Below are positions 28,801 to 35,650 of a DNA stretch of 64,000 nucleotides, piece by piece. Both the position numbers and the translations under genes were made by a program. Below the pieces are notes generated by a model. The model was not told the origin of the DNA, ran no database searches, and worked only from the letters and a program-made list of their open reading frames with translations. The stretch lies in NCBI GenBank assembly GCA_949358305.1, contig OX442318.1, positions 9,840,517 to 9,904,516 of the forward strand, read 5' to 3'. The number at the start of each line of letters is the position of its first letter. Within the stretch, counting starts at the first letter, position 1. This DNA is from Strigamia acuminata. Its lineage: Eukaryota > Arthropoda > Chilopoda > Geophilomorpha > Linotaeniidae.

Positions 28801-30142
28801 CATGCTAAATAAATATAGCATTGTTTGTTTAGGCTACTTGGGGCATTTTGTGTTTGTGGTTACTTGGATAACTAAAAGAATAACGACAAGAAACAATAAA
28901 TTGCTGAACAATAAATTGCTACTGAACTACACAAATAAAAAATCCCAATAGATTTCATTGGTTACATTAGGCGCACTCATGTTACAATGCCATATGGGTT
29001 GGGCTTCTTTAAGAGATGATAATTTCTAGACTAAATGCGTGCTTCATATCAGCTGTTCTCATTCCTTTAGTGCATTTGCAATGCTTATGGAGTCTTAATA
29101 ACTGTAGAAAATTGTTGGACTAAATGCAGCAAGGGAGGAAAGCCTACATTTTCTCATAATTTTACTTAACACTCTTCAATGACAACCGAATGTAAAATTT
29201 AACGATGTACAGCCTTGGACATTAAAATCGTCCCAGTCCAGCTTGAAGCGCACCTGCAGAATGAGGGTTTTCGGCTGTATCCACCAGATAGTGCAAAAAC
29301 TTACTGATAAATTATGACATATTGACATTTAAATGTCGCACAATTACCTTCACACCGCGAGCTTCAAGCTGGACTGGGACGATTTTTATGTCCTAGGCTG
29401 TACGTTCACTTATTCGACAGTTCATTATCTTGACGGCGAAGAAATAAACTCCCTGTTTTTTACGCTTAAATAAAGAAAAAAGAAAAAGAAAAAACACCAG
29501 GTTTAGCTGGCAAATAAAATGAACGTCAAATGAACAGTCGAACCTCGTTATAACGAATCGCGTTATAATGAATTTTTGATATATCGAATTGTTAAAAATG
29601 ACTTGGTTGGCCAGCCGTAGAACACCATGTTAAATATTTTTTATATAACAAATTTTAATATAACGAATTATTCGTTATAACGAATTATTCGTTATAACAA
29701 AATTTTATTTTGAAAAAGAATATCTGCATGCAAAAACTTGTGTTTCGAGTGTTTTAGGTGTTTGTGTTTATGTTTTTGTATTTTTTAACATCACAAAACA
29801 AAAACAAAAACATAAAAACAACTTATAACAAACAGATTTCTCGAAGCCCTTGCGATTCGTTATAACGAGGTCCGGCCGTACAACTTCGTACTTGTAAAAC
29901 ATTTACGTAGACTAGTTTAAAAAATATTAACAAGTTTAAATGACTGTTTTTCTGGCCAACTGTGGCGTAAAATTGTTTCTTGCCAGCTTGCACTTTAAAT
30001 ATTTCCTCAAACAATTCCTGAGTTAAATAATGTGTTTTCAGGTGAATTTGAAGCAATTGAGTTGTTTATTTTATTCCACAGAAAACTTCCACACAGTGTG
30101 CTGGATCCAAGATTCACAGAAGGATGCACTCTAAAGCTGTGA
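1679..30142 (+). CDS. Dscam: Dscam-family cell-adhesion receptor, 3' part (cytoplasmic tail, 7 exons)
   Basis: The last seven coding exons of a spliced gene: 1679-1830, 14468-14540, 17089-17298, 18337-18478, 26149-26273, 26356-26407 and 30082-30142. All introns are GT-AG, and phases match at each junction (0, 1, 1, 2, 1, 2), giving one open frame of about 271 residues that ends in TGA. Recognised tail motifs are DDICPYATFSL in the first exon and AEYDSVLSDSEGSEP in the third; similar PYATF and EYDTLGSDSE tracts occur in arthropod Dscam tails as I recall them. The tail is Ser/Asn/Pro-rich and hydrophilic, with many Tyr (TYYP, LIYHT, YHQGYGMEY), as expected of a signalling tail. It ends in TLKL, which fits a class II PDZ ligand. 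Dscam proteins are membrane Ig/FNIII receptors in neuronal wiring and, in arthropods, immunity. The ectodomain lies upstream of the window. The gene structure is firm; the family call is from memory of motifs. Confidence 0.78.
1922..2100 (+). repeat. 28-bp tandem repeat array
   Basis: About five to six head-to-tail copies of a 28-bp unit that contains AAGCTT and CTGCAG (unit core GCTTCCCTGCAGTACAGG, then AAC plus a poly-A run). The first three copies are essentially perfect; later ones decay to the right. It begins about 90 nt after exon A's donor, inside the intron. Confidence 0.85.
2875..3361. mobile_element. MITE with TTAA-flanked inverted ends (Harbinger-like)
   Basis: A 487-bp non-coding element. 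Left end GCGGCTTCATTAAATGAGCG; the right end is the inverse of GGGGTTTCATTAAATGAGCG. TTAA stands on both sides (2871-2874 and 3362-3365), which can also be read as a 3-bp TTA/TAA duplication. The GGG..TTTCATTAAA end resembles PIF/Harbinger MITEs. No transposase. Confidence 0.6.
3113..3240 (-). repeat. Dispersed repeat, copy 1 (inverse copy near 55.2 kb)
   Basis: About 125 bp inside the 2875-3361 element matches 55133-55258 on the opposite strand. Shared landmarks are AACGAGTTAGGTAGTTGCAA and CAATTGCAACGTATTTAGG. Confidence 0.7.
4551..4976. mobile_element. MITE with perfect 64-bp terminal inverted repeats and TA duplication
   Basis: The arms 4551-4614 and 4913-4976 are exact reverse complements (outer end TACTCGAGTTGCACTC). 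TA stands on each side (4549-4550 and 4977-4978). The 298-bp centre is AT-rich and non-coding. The TA target fits Tc1/mariner mobilisation. The long, perfect arms suggest a young insertion or a transcript able to fold into a long hairpin. Confidence 0.75.
5653..6883 (-). CDS. Secreted C-type lectin (3 exons)
   Basis: Minus-strand exons: 6883-6859 (MIAGKLSV), 6373-6110 and 5930-5653, with GT-AG introns and matching phase 1 at both junctions, giving 188 aa. The first exon plus the start of exon 2 form a signal peptide (hydrophobic SVVVIVCCLFHVGVSF), so the protein is secreted. One C-type lectin domain fills the rest: CYHFS start, WLSTGA in place of WIGL, then WCQGEPNN, ENC, CWNDIRC and FICQYN. 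EPN and WND are the Ca2+/sugar-binding motifs, and EPN predicts mannose-type binding. A pair of Cys (KCVKC) before the domain marks a long-form fold. Such lectins usually act in pathogen recognition or agglutination. The gene is nested antisense in the Dscam-like intron. AATAAA signals on the minus strand follow the stop (about 5636 and 5621). Confidence 0.88.
6936..6943 (-). promoter_or_regulatory. TATA box of the lectin gene
   Basis: TATATAAG on the minus strand, 53-60 nt upstream of the lectin ATG at 6883. This leaves room for a start site about 30 nt downstream and a short 5' UTR. Confidence 0.6.
7473..7651 (+). repeat. Copia 5' LTR
   Basis: Starts TGTTGG and ends CATCA. Contains AATAAA at 7573-7578 and a TATATATATA tract near 7613. 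Confidence 0.95.
7652..7666 (+). other. Copia primer binding site (internal tRNA-iMet)
   Basis: GGTTATGGGTCCAAC begins at the first base after the LTR. It is complementary to the anticodon-loop region of initiator tRNA-Met rather than its 3' end, the half-tRNA priming known from Drosophila copia. Confidence 0.75.
7872..12020 (+). CDS. Copia Gag-Pol polyprotein (1382 aa)
   Basis: A single uninterrupted ORF from the ATG at 7872. Order: Gag (about residues 1-220); a CCHC zinc knuckle CNKCGLVGHLAKDC (223-236); aspartic protease WCLDSGASRHMC (Asp about 322); integrase HHCC finger (H453 to about C492) and core with SDNAKEY and ERMNRT, spaced DD35E; a linker with two AT-hook-like motifs RGPGRPK and KPGRPSK (about 804-825); reverse transcriptase with YVDDLIV (1059-1065); and RNase H (FADADWGGD, STMEAEYMA). 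Integrase before RT is diagnostic for Ty1/copia. Gag and Pol are in one frame, so the Gag:Pol ratio must be set other than by frameshifting, for example by splicing or processing. All catalytic motifs are present. Confidence 0.97.
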   Translation: MESVRGFKVEKLGEDNYESWKTEMKNVLICNKLWAYVCKRTVKPEATEEAPNTTAVNEWLEKDEIALATIGLGINRTHQGAISSATTSAEAWDKLEAFFQPKGPHRKMFLFKKLINMRKSDDETMNAHLNNFDETAQNLKQTGSTLDDDLLVILLMDTLPDTFALFRSSIKMRETLPDLAAVKIKLLQEDEDLRKNEKAPQNALAAKTFAKNNNHPFKFKGKCNKCGLVGHLAKDCRRKRPGHAGKSNNTDKTVDAVALTATVVSTYQIVDENVMPTERDEKVTPTERDVTIATTIDQPELANYAVAYQSNHAINNIEWCLDSGASRHMCKNREMFSSLNETMKGTIRTASKTYVKSEGLGKIHLDMDDYDKPIVLEDVMFAPDLSGNLMSVPRITSQGAEVIFTEKTATISKKGKTVMKAERRGDMFIVRTKPLQIANVATGKISLNSKTWHHRFGHLNLGALQQLRKYEMVNGLKFDTANETFDCEICAKGKIHRSSHPSSSTRADDVLDLIHSDICGPMPTTSLGGAKYFATFIDDKSRYTEVAILKERGEIFRAFQNFKRRVELETGRKIKKIRSDNAKEYVSATFTKFLEEEGIRRQLSVEYTPKQNGVSERMNRTLCEMARCMMIESNLPPPLWAEIIDSAVFIRNRCPTKSLENQTPFEVWHGKKPFIGFLRRLGSKAIVLQQGPGKGKFEAKGTELTLIGYSAESKAYKLYDAARRRVVKSCHVKIFESTDAISNNGEKSFADPFFIFPSFDEPESPPPDAITARNNDNEVETEGEIDVDEADAQIPIENQPAETKRGPGRPKLVRTGKPGRPSKQYNLIRTHDIEPANENQETAFDPNEDHANFVCGSLPSDPITVEEAMSRDDRNEWREAMQNEIDALKEMGTWILVDKPKNRKVIFSRWVFRIKRDKQGNIDRYKGRLVAKGFMQKEGVDFNETYAPVVRYNSIRTLIAYAVEKGWLIHQMDVVAAYIQGELDEEIFMRQPDGFIEEGQEEKVCLLKKSLYGLKQAGRNWHKKLSRHLRKKMKLNRSNKDPCVFYRLEDGKSVIIAVYVDDLIVITENTETMNKVKSDLSEKFRMTDIGSLKYCLGIEVNQNEKDHTVQITQTKYIDEILERFNMTNCNTVSTPIDPALKLTKEMSPKTNEEKEKMKNVPYRELIGALIYLSNSTRPDLAFAVSSLSRFCANPGETHWKAAKRVLSYLKGTRKLGITYEKTEENLYGFADADWGGDIDDRRSTTGYVFILAGSPISWASKKQHTVALSTMEAEYMAVSEAAKELLHLRGLLIELGCQTMQQEATDVFCDNQAAICFSQDHSSYHNSKHIDMRFHFAKEVVEDKKMSLHYLPTTQMAADVFTKGLYRPKHEDCLKMLNLFLS
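12060..12068 (+). other. Copia polypurine tract
   Basis: GAGAAGGAG directly abuts the 3' LTR. It is the expected plus-strand primer. Confidence 0.7.
12069..12247 (+). repeat. Copia 3' LTR
   Basis: Reads as identical to the 5' LTR over all 179 bp; followed by TTACT. Confidence 0.95.
12340..12560. repeat. GCGCCGGG-rich repeat remnant
   Basis: Repeated AATAAGCGCCGGG and GGGCCCGAATAAG motifs, shared with the MITE at 13045-13342. Probably a degraded relative; no clean ends seen. Confidence 0.4.
13045..13342. mobile_element. MITE with GCCTCATTTAAACGCCCGG ends
   Basis: 298 bp with inverted ends (left CCGTACTGCCTCATTTAAAC, right the inverse of CGCACCGCCTCATTTAAAC). TA stands on both sides. GC-rich motifs inside include GCGCCGGGCCCGAATAA. 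Non-coding. Confidence 0.6.
13357..13792. mobile_element. pogo/Tigger-like MITE, copy 1
   Basis: Ends CACTCGAACCCCGTTATAAC and the inverse of CGGTAGAGCCTCGTTATAAC, flanked by TA. Shares the internal segment AAAAATGACTTGGTTGG with the other copies. Confidence 0.7.
14468..14540 (+). CDS. Dscam: Dscam-like exon B
   Basis: Acceptor TTTTTCAG ends at 14467; the perfect donor GTAAGT starts at 14541. The exon is 73 nt, entering in phase 0 and leaving in phase 1. It encodes VKSDTYARIKRHNQIQ and seven more residues, a basic stretch with one Tyr. A MITE begins about 19 nt after the donor. Confidence 0.75.
14560..15042. mobile_element. MITE family with AGAGAGTTTGCGGG ends, copy 1
   Basis: Inverted ends AGAGAGTTTGCGGGATGCAT on both sides. 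The interior carries TAGTGTAAGGGAAAAATG and ATTTCAGCCA. The left end is partly duplicated (a second GCGGGCTGCACTTTTCCC at about 14650). It starts about 19 nt after exon B's donor. Confidence 0.65.
15134..15398. mobile_element. pogo/Tigger-like MITE, copy 2
   Basis: Left end CAGTCGAACCTCGTTATAAC after TA; right end the inverse of CAGTCGAGCCTCTTTATAAC. Confidence 0.7.
15399..17088 (+). other. Intron B-C remainder
   Basis: AT-rich intronic DNA. No gene or clean element seen apart from scattered repeat fragments (for example CACTGG plus poly-A on the minus strand near 16510). Confidence 0.4.
17089..17298 (+). CDS. Dscam: Dscam-like exon C (EYDSVLSDSEG)
   Basis: Acceptor CATTGTAG ends at 17088; donor GTATGA starts at 17299. 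The exon is 210 nt, phase 1 in and phase 1 out. It encodes a strongly basic run (KRREKRPRK), then AEYDSVLSDSEGSEPEMA and TYYPNS. This acidic-Tyr motif is the second Dscam-like signature. It is followed at once by a long GTACC-rich minisatellite. Confidence 0.8.
17397..18046 (+). repeat. GTACC minisatellite (about 42-bp unit)
   Basis: Tandem repeats rich in AGTACCAAGTAC and CCAGTA. The right part is regular at 42 bp (copies start at 17931, 17973 and 18015); the left part is diverged. Since 42 is a multiple of three, parts of the array are open as a 14-residue repeat (VLFLQYQVLFASIV type). That is a repeat artefact, not a gene. Lies in the intron between exons C and D. Confidence 0.9.
18337..18478 (+). 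CDS. Dscam: Dscam-like exon D
   Basis: Acceptor TGCTGTAG ends at 18336; the perfect donor GTAAGT starts at 18479. The exon is 142 nt, phase 1 in and phase 2 out. It encodes VPDLIYHTTDSSSSNPSSPD, then a Pro/Arg segment. The composition is coding-like (GC-rich third positions) against AT-rich flanks. Confidence 0.78.
19705..20134. mobile_element. MITE family with AGAGTTTGCGGG ends, copy 2
   Basis: Same family as 14560-15042: left GAGTTTGCGGGATGCATTTT, right the inverse of AGAGAGTTTGCGGGATTCAT. Again the left end is doubled (second GAGTTTGCGGGCTGCATTTT at about 19773). The doubled end is therefore ancestral to both copies. Confidence 0.7.
21129..21366. mobile_element. pogo/Tigger-like MITE, copy 3
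   Basis: CAGCTGAACCTCGTTATAAC to the inverse of CAGTCGAGCCTCGTTATAAC, TA on both sides, 238 bp. Confidence 0.75.
21874..23190. repeat. Pair of inverted 50-bp repeats (ATTGTATGAATAACAAATAA family)
   Basis: The inverse of GAAGATATTAATTGTATGAA...GGCTTGTCC lies at about 21873-21925 and the direct form at about 23137-23187, 1.2 kb apart with non-coding DNA between. Further single copies lie near 19673, 27047, 27589 and 60256. They may be ends of one 1.3-kb element or independent insertions. Confidence 0.5.
23137..23248 (+). repeat. 110-bp dispersed repeat, copy 1 (pair at 60.24 kb)
   Basis: Matches 60240-60352 in the same orientation: GTATGAATAACAAATAAATG at one end and AGTACTTTAAAGAAAGTTCC followed by GCCAGGGGGCG at the other. 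Confidence 0.75.
23300..23400 (+). repeat. Short GTACC-rich tract
   Basis: Several CAGTAC, GTACCGTTTACTGG and GGTACC motifs like those of the 17.4-18.0 kb array and the hAT edge at 63.4 kb. No regular period. Confidence 0.4.
24434..25124. mobile_element. MITE with AAGCCAAGTACACAT ends
   Basis: Left TAAAGCTAAGTACACATGAC; right the inverse of TTAAGCCAAGTACACATAAG. It holds several GTGCACGG motifs and the shorter 24586-24722 palindrome. Non-coding; class not assigned. Confidence 0.5.
24586..24722. mobile_element. Short palindromic (foldback) element with 39-bp arms
   Basis: Arms 24586-24624 and 24684-24722 are inverse with one mismatch. Outer end GTGCACTATGGTGGCCCAGA. The GC-rich arms carry GGCCCAGAAGGGCC. 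The 59-nt loop repeats GATGGCCCTCCTGG-type motifs. Confidence 0.75.
25535..25645 (+). repeat. 110-bp duplicated segment, copy 1
   Basis: Resembles 36825-36940 in the same orientation: TGATGTGTTTTCATC, GGAGCGAATTCAATGATG and TCTAGTGTTTAATATTCAAA (here TCTGG). About 85 percent by eye. No TIRs. Confidence 0.6.
26149..26273 (+). CDS. Dscam: Dscam-like exon E
   Basis: Acceptor GTGCAAAG ends at 26148, a weaker pyrimidine tract than the others; donor GTATAA starts at 26274. The exon is 125 nt, phase 2 in and phase 1 out. It encodes NPVYKMNEFPVTTVPSPNN and then a Tyr/His segment ending GYGMEYTP. Confidence 0.7.
26356..26407 (+). CDS. Dscam: Dscam-like exon F (52 nt)
   Basis: Acceptor TTGTTTCAG ends at 26355; donor GTATGT starts at 26408. 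The preceding intron is only 82 nt. Phase 1 in, phase 2 out. It encodes DPHLDLLYQNESSPGVK plus part of an Arg codon. Confidence 0.75.
29210..29400. mobile_element. 191-bp Tc1/mariner-type MITE
   Basis: Ends CAGCCTTGGACATTAAAATC and the inverse of CAGCCTAGGACATAAAAATC continue as about 38-bp inverted repeats (through CGTCCCAGTCCAGCTTG). TA on both sides. Almost the whole element is the two arms plus a 115-nt centre. Confidence 0.75.
29535..29878. mobile_element. pogo/Tigger-like MITE, copy 4
   Basis: CAGTCGAACCTCGTTATAAC at the left; degenerate right end GAGGTCCGGCCG before TA. Internal ATGACTTGGTTGGCC is shared with copy 1. Includes an expanded AACGAATTATTCGTTATAAC stretch. Confidence 0.7.
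30082..30142 (+). CDS. Dscam: Dscam-like terminal coding exon G
   Basis: Acceptor TTATTCCACAG ends at 30081. The exon completes the Arg codon and encodes KLPHSVLDPRFTEGCTLKL, then TGA at 30140-30142. The 3' UTR follows; the first AATAAA-type signals are at about 30363 and after. Confidence 0.75.
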
Positions 30143-31000
30143 TGTGTCTTAACCTAGCAAAGGACAATTCAACGTCACCAGGCCAACGATAAAGTGCATC
30201 AGATGTGATCTCTGATAAGTGCGCTGACCACACCCTTATCTTCTCTCGAAGTGTTACCATGGAAACCACACGTGCAAAGATGGGCCCTTAACTTGATCTC
30301 CTATAAATGCTGTTCGAGTGCAAAGAGGAGGAACACAAAGAAAATATCGACTAAAACCAAATAATAAATAAAGAAATACAAATTTGAATATTGTGATTGT
30401 AAAAAAAAAATAATAATAATAATAAAAAATGTGGGATAAAATTAAATTTAAAAGAAAAAAAAAGTACAAATTTGTGGATATGTAAAAATGTTTGTGTGTC
30501 AAAACTAACCCAAGAAAAAAAATCTATACGAATTTAAGATTTAAAAAAAAAATTGCTTGCTTAGGCCTAATTAAAATAATAAAAAAAAAACCAATAAATA
30601 AATAAATAAATAAATAAAAATGGAGTTTGAGAATGTATAATATCAAGTGAAATGTCATATTTAAACATTAAAAATTTTCAAAATGCAGCTACGATGTATT
30701 AAAATATATAAATATAAAAAAGGATATATTATGTGGGCCATGTACAATTTCATATTCATAAAACGAGATTCAAATTTCAAATGATTTCTTATACCCCTGA
30801 AAATAGAATAAAATTTGGATATTTCTTTTCCAAGAAAAAAAAACCGAAGAAAAATAAGTCATTATTTTGATAAATTTGTTTGGACGGTGTTGTGTTTTTT
30901 TTCTTTTTTTAAATAATTTCAATATTTTTAAACGGGTTTGACCAGAAGATTGAAGAAGAGCGTCGAAGATCTCAAAACAAACTTTTCCCATTCCTTATTA
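30143..31000 (+). other. 3' UTR and downstream of the Dscam-like gene
   Basis: AT-rich DNA with AATAAA at 30363-30368 and several more to about 30610, where AATA is tandemly repeated. The exact cleavage site cannot be read. Confidence 0.5.
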
Positions 31001-33369
31001 TAATTAGAAGAATATAAACATCATTTTTTCCCCCTTTTAAATTGAAATCAAAAGAATGTTGAAAATTAATTAAAGAAACAATTTTTTTCCCCTCAATATC
31101 AAGTTAATTAGATTTATGAACAAAGCAACCACTACTTTTTGACATAATCTTAATTAAAACCCCTTCTTTAGTTACCAAAATAAAAAAAATATCAAAAATT
31201 CACTATTTTTTTTTAAAATGAATTATTAAGAAAAAAATGCCGAGTTGCTCTCTTCCCTTATTGCTTCCCTACAATTCCAATAAATCTACCTTTGCCCCGC
31301 TATGAAAACAAAAAATTCCCTCAGGTGTAAAATTCCAATTTCTTCAAATGAAAATCGAAATTGTCTTCAACTCTATTTAAATTAATTCAGCAAAACAACT
31401 TAGTTTCCATACAAATTGCTTAATCATCACTTTTCCCCAAATAGTATTTATTGATCACAACAGTTTAGAAACCATGTGTGTCAAAATATGCTCGCAGTTT
31501 CACATCGCAAAAAGCCACCGAAAATGCATGCGATGTAGGTTTAACATGGGAATAGCAGAACGTAGGAAATATAACAGAAATCAGAGAAATAACAAGGAAA
31601 ATGAGAATTAAACAACAACAAAGCAATAAATTACAATAATCCAACAGCCGAGTTTATTCATCTTAAATATTCTAGTTACGAATACCGCTAAAATGCCGGT
31701 AAAAACAGGGTTTACCAGCAGTCTGGTCTAACCCGCAGAAAAGCGGCATGCCTTTTTAAAGCGGGGTGTTACGGCATTAGTTTTTTTTTTACTTAGTTAA
31801 ATTAGTGGGACAAAAAAATTACGTTAGTGGAAAAGTCAGTTAGTGGGAGATTTAGTTTTTTTTAAGTGGAAATCCAAGGAAATTTAGTGGGCCAATAAAT
31901 AGGACCCTTGCCATACTGTATCATCAACCACGACAACGTCCCTGGGTCTGTTTCTTGCATCAACGTATCTTAGATGTTGTTGTTCCACGTGAAAAACTAC
32001 TCGCTTGCAGTTTCATTTGAATGCATACATGCGAAATTCTAAGTGTATGAAAGATTTATGACGTTAAATGCTTATGAATACTCTGCCCAAGTTGCCCAAG
32101 TTCCAGCATTTTTAAAGGTGCAATTTTTTTCTCCATCGACAAATACATGAAGGACCAAAAACTGCCATGAAAACAGAAGCAGCGCAATTCCCACACCCCA
32201 ATATCTAGAAAGATCATCAAACCCAAAGCACACAATAGATAAAGCAAAGGAATAAGAGTCCTTAGACAGATTCACTATTCCATTCCCCTGGCTCTCTAGG
32301 GGATCTCAACAGCAAAATGATGGATGGCCCATTCACATCAAAGGACACAACACAGGGCCATCGACACTCCCAATGAATATGGAGTCTCGCTTCCGGTTAT
32401 CGCCACACCAAGTGCCATCTCGAACTGCGTCGCGACGACATTTCCTTTGTGTTGTGCCAGACCGTAAAAATGAAAGACGACATGGATATGGATGAGAGCT
32501 CAAACAAACACGTTAAAATATAAGCAGCAAATTAAAACTTCATTGTTGTGTCTGCTGATGGACTTTAGATGAGGTCTGCAATGGCCCAACCTAAAAATCT
32601 TGTCAAACACACAAAACTACAATTTATTCAACAAAATATTTCCTTGTTTCTCACTAAATTTCTTTTTGAAATTTCCTACAACAATCTCTTTTCATACTAC
32701 TCTATTGTTACTGCAACAATAACAGTAAGGCAACCTGTCCTAACATATCCTAAATGTGGCAATAATGCCCTTGTGTCTTTGAAAACTCCTTTGTAAGGTA
32801 GAAAATATAAACGAGGATACTTTTAGCTATCAATAGCATTAATAGACGATAAGTGTGTTATTTTCTATTGATTTGTTGTTCTGTACGCTGATTGGATGAC
32901 AGGAATCACGTGTCATGCATTGCTTGCCAACTAAGAATGTTTGTCACCTGTTGTCATCCCAGAATACAGTGCGGCTATATATTATGTGGCGCCAACGGTG
33001 GCAAAACACATTGAACATGTGGATATGTGTCCATGTTATCCTTGGTTCATGTTTACATATACGTAACATAAAAACTTGTAACGATTACACTTTTGGGTTA
33101 ATTCTACCGATTAAATACTATCTCATTGTTTATTAACAACTACTTACGCGAGATAGGCAAAACCACATGTGGGTTACAGAAATATCCACGATGGTGGATA
33201 CACTGGAAAAAAAAGTAAATTTTTAAACATTTTCAAGTTGGAAATTGATATGGAAAATTTGAATTAACTATCATGTGAAAATTTGTTGGAAACATGTTGG
33301 AAATATCCACTTACCAGTATTTCCAAACTTCTGAAAATTAGTAGTAAATCCTAGAGATGAAAACTAATA
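31001..33369. other. Intergenic DNA, no gene seen
   Basis: AT-rich, with a remnant of the GGCATGCC MITE family near 31685-31780. No ORF here shows recognised domains or coding composition. Confidence 0.5.
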
Positions 33370-33831
33370 CCGTATTACCCCGCCTATTGCCGCATGCCGG
33401 TGTAGTGCGAGTATTACCGGCATGCCGATAAACCCCGTTTTTAACGGCATGCCGGTGTAAATGAATACGAATTTTTTTTTCACCGTATCGGTAACATCCA
33501 TTATACGCCCATTATACGTCGTTCATTTTAAGCAATTTTCGTTTATTTTAAGCAATTTTCGTTCATTTTAAGCAATTTTCACCCAATTTTCGTCCATTTT
33601 AAGCAATTTTCACCCAATTTTCGTTCATTTTAAGCAATTTTCACCCAATTTTCGTTCATTTTAAGAAATTTTCGTTCATTTTAAGCAATTTTTGTTCATT
33701 TTAAGCAATTTTCACTTATACCGGCATGTTTCGGTCTATACCGGCATGCCGGTATAGACTTTTTACGAACGATTTCAAAACAGTCATAAACCCATGCCCA
33801 ACGGCATGCCGCAATAGGCGGGGTAATACGG
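33370..33831. mobile_element. MITE with CCGTATTACCCCGCC ends and internal 20-bp repeats
   Basis: 462 bp. Left CCGTATTACCCCGCCTATTG; right exact inverse for the first 20 bases; TA on both sides. Multiple GGCATGCCG palindromes occur near the ends, and a TTTTAAGCAATTTTCGTTCA tandem array (33520-33715) forms the centre. Related ends occur at 31.7, 38.05, 39.6 and 62.0 kb. Confidence 0.75.
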
Positions 33832-35289
33832 TATTTCCATTAAGTCGTAAATCTTTTGATTGAAATGTTACGTTTCCAATCAGTTTTCTTTCAAATGGAA
33901 ATGTGTTGTAAACGTCTGAAATAAAAACTTGTCACTTCACAATGATTGTAAAAATAATGTAAAAACAAGAAAATACACTTCTTTACAAGTGAGTAAATCT
34001 GCTTTTTTTTCCAACAGTAATGTTAAAATCTCGTCTTTAACATAAACATAGATCGAGCAGTCAAAGTTCTTCAACACTTTCCAAAACGTAGAAAACAATT
34101 TTAAACTGACTTGAACGAATGAAGAATGCGAAATACATAGCGCTGCACCGCAATATAATTTCAATGTATTTTCAAACCATATAAAGTAATCCGAGATTTT
34201 TAAAGGCTGAGAAAATTCTGAAAAGTCTATTTAGAAAGTCGAACTTGCAAAAGCTTTGCACTTCATCAAACCGCGCCTCAATCTGTGTTGCCACCACCAA
34301 CAATCAGCAGCTCGTTAGTGGAGTTGAACTTGACAGGTGTTCACAAAAATCTTCATTTGTCGTAATCCTAATTACCGGTATGCAAATTCCTCCCCAACCA
34401 AATGAATTTCTTTCTCAAACTTACCTGAGACCGAGAGTAAACTCTTTTCTTCATTCACCTAAAGGCGCTGCAAGTTTGTGTATGTTTATTGAGCAAAACT
34501 CCAATTCCTTGAATATTTTACTTCCCCTTCCAGATATTTCCTTCTATAAACTCTTTAAACAAGTCATTTAAAATCGAAATCTCCTAAATGAAAAGCTCCG
34601 AATTAAAATTGCATTTGAAATTTCCCATTTCTATGTATACTTATGTGACACGAGGTGTATCCACCATTCGGATTTGCTTTAAACCCCATTAGATTTGCAA
34701 TGAATTCGACTGATACAAGTTGAAGTTTGGTGCGTATATTGGTGACAGGAAAACCAAACTACCAGCAGCTGTTTCTTGGATGGCAGCCAGTGGGTGCAGC
34801 CCTTGTCGTGTACTTGGCTATGGATTTATGCAGAAGAATAACGAATGGCCACGGGATGTTTCAACTACAGATCAGCCATCCCAGGCTCCTCCTGGCCTGT
34901 TTGTCAAACAAACTGCTAGTCCACGCAAGTAAACAAAAAATTGAGGGGCGAAATGAATGCATGTCATTATGATAAGTTATTCACAAGTTGGGGAATTTTT
35001 GGATTAAAATTCGGAGTGTTTTGTAAGTTTTGGTTTGGGTTTTGGACGTGGATAATTTGTTGGAGGTTGAAATGAGATTTGAAAATTTGGTTTATTGATT
35101 TGGAGATTTTTTGTAAAGATTTTAAAGAATTGGGGGTTAGTGTGTGGTTTCTAAAAGAAATATTCGGATTTTAAGACGCTGACTACTTGTTAAGGTGGTT
35201 TTTTTTTTCGTGATGTTGTTGAAATTTGTATTGCACGTATTTTCGTATTTAATGGGATTTCATGAATTTTCATTTTTTCGTTTGTATTA

Positions 35290-35650
35290 AAAGATTTTCT
35301 GTGGGTTTTCAGGGATTTTCACGATTTTCTAAGGATTTTCACGAGTTTCCTAAGGATTTTCACGGGTTTTCGAAGAATTTTTACGAGATTTCTAGAGATT
35401 TTTACGAGTTTTTAAAGATTTTCATAGTTTTTTCATGCATTTGTATGAATTTTCAAGGATTTTCAAGGATCTTCATGAGTTTTCAAGAATTATTTTCAAT
35501 TTTCCAAAAATTCTCACAATTTTTTAAGATTTGCTGTGGGTACTCCAAAACTTCCAAGATATTTTAAATATTGTCACAAATCTTCAACACATTCACAACT
35601 TTTCAATTAATTACACAATTTCTCAAGAATATTCACTGGTTTCCAACGAC
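35290..35650 (+). repeat. Diverged minisatellite (about 18-20 bp, AAGGATTTTCACGAGTTTT)
   Basis: Degenerate tandem copies decay outward. Locally open frames here come from the repeat and have no domain content. Confidence 0.8.

Larger units (their letters stand above)
26408..30081 (+). other. Intron F-G (3.7 kb)
   Basis: Poly-A and AT-rich DNA, two ATTGTATGAATAACAAATAA repeats (27047 and 27589, opposite orientations), a TATGGTTCAAAAATATATT repeat with diverged TGCATTTT motifs (27715-27900), a Tc1-type MITE and a pogo-like MITE. No coding exon seen. Confidence 0.5.

Noticed and set aside
33208-33235. CACTGG plus poly-A as a transposon end (also inverse near 16510)
   Set aside because: No matching opposite end or target duplication found at either site.
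35262-35567. 101-codon frame rich in FSKDFHEFP
   Set aside because: Translation of the 18-20 bp minisatellite.
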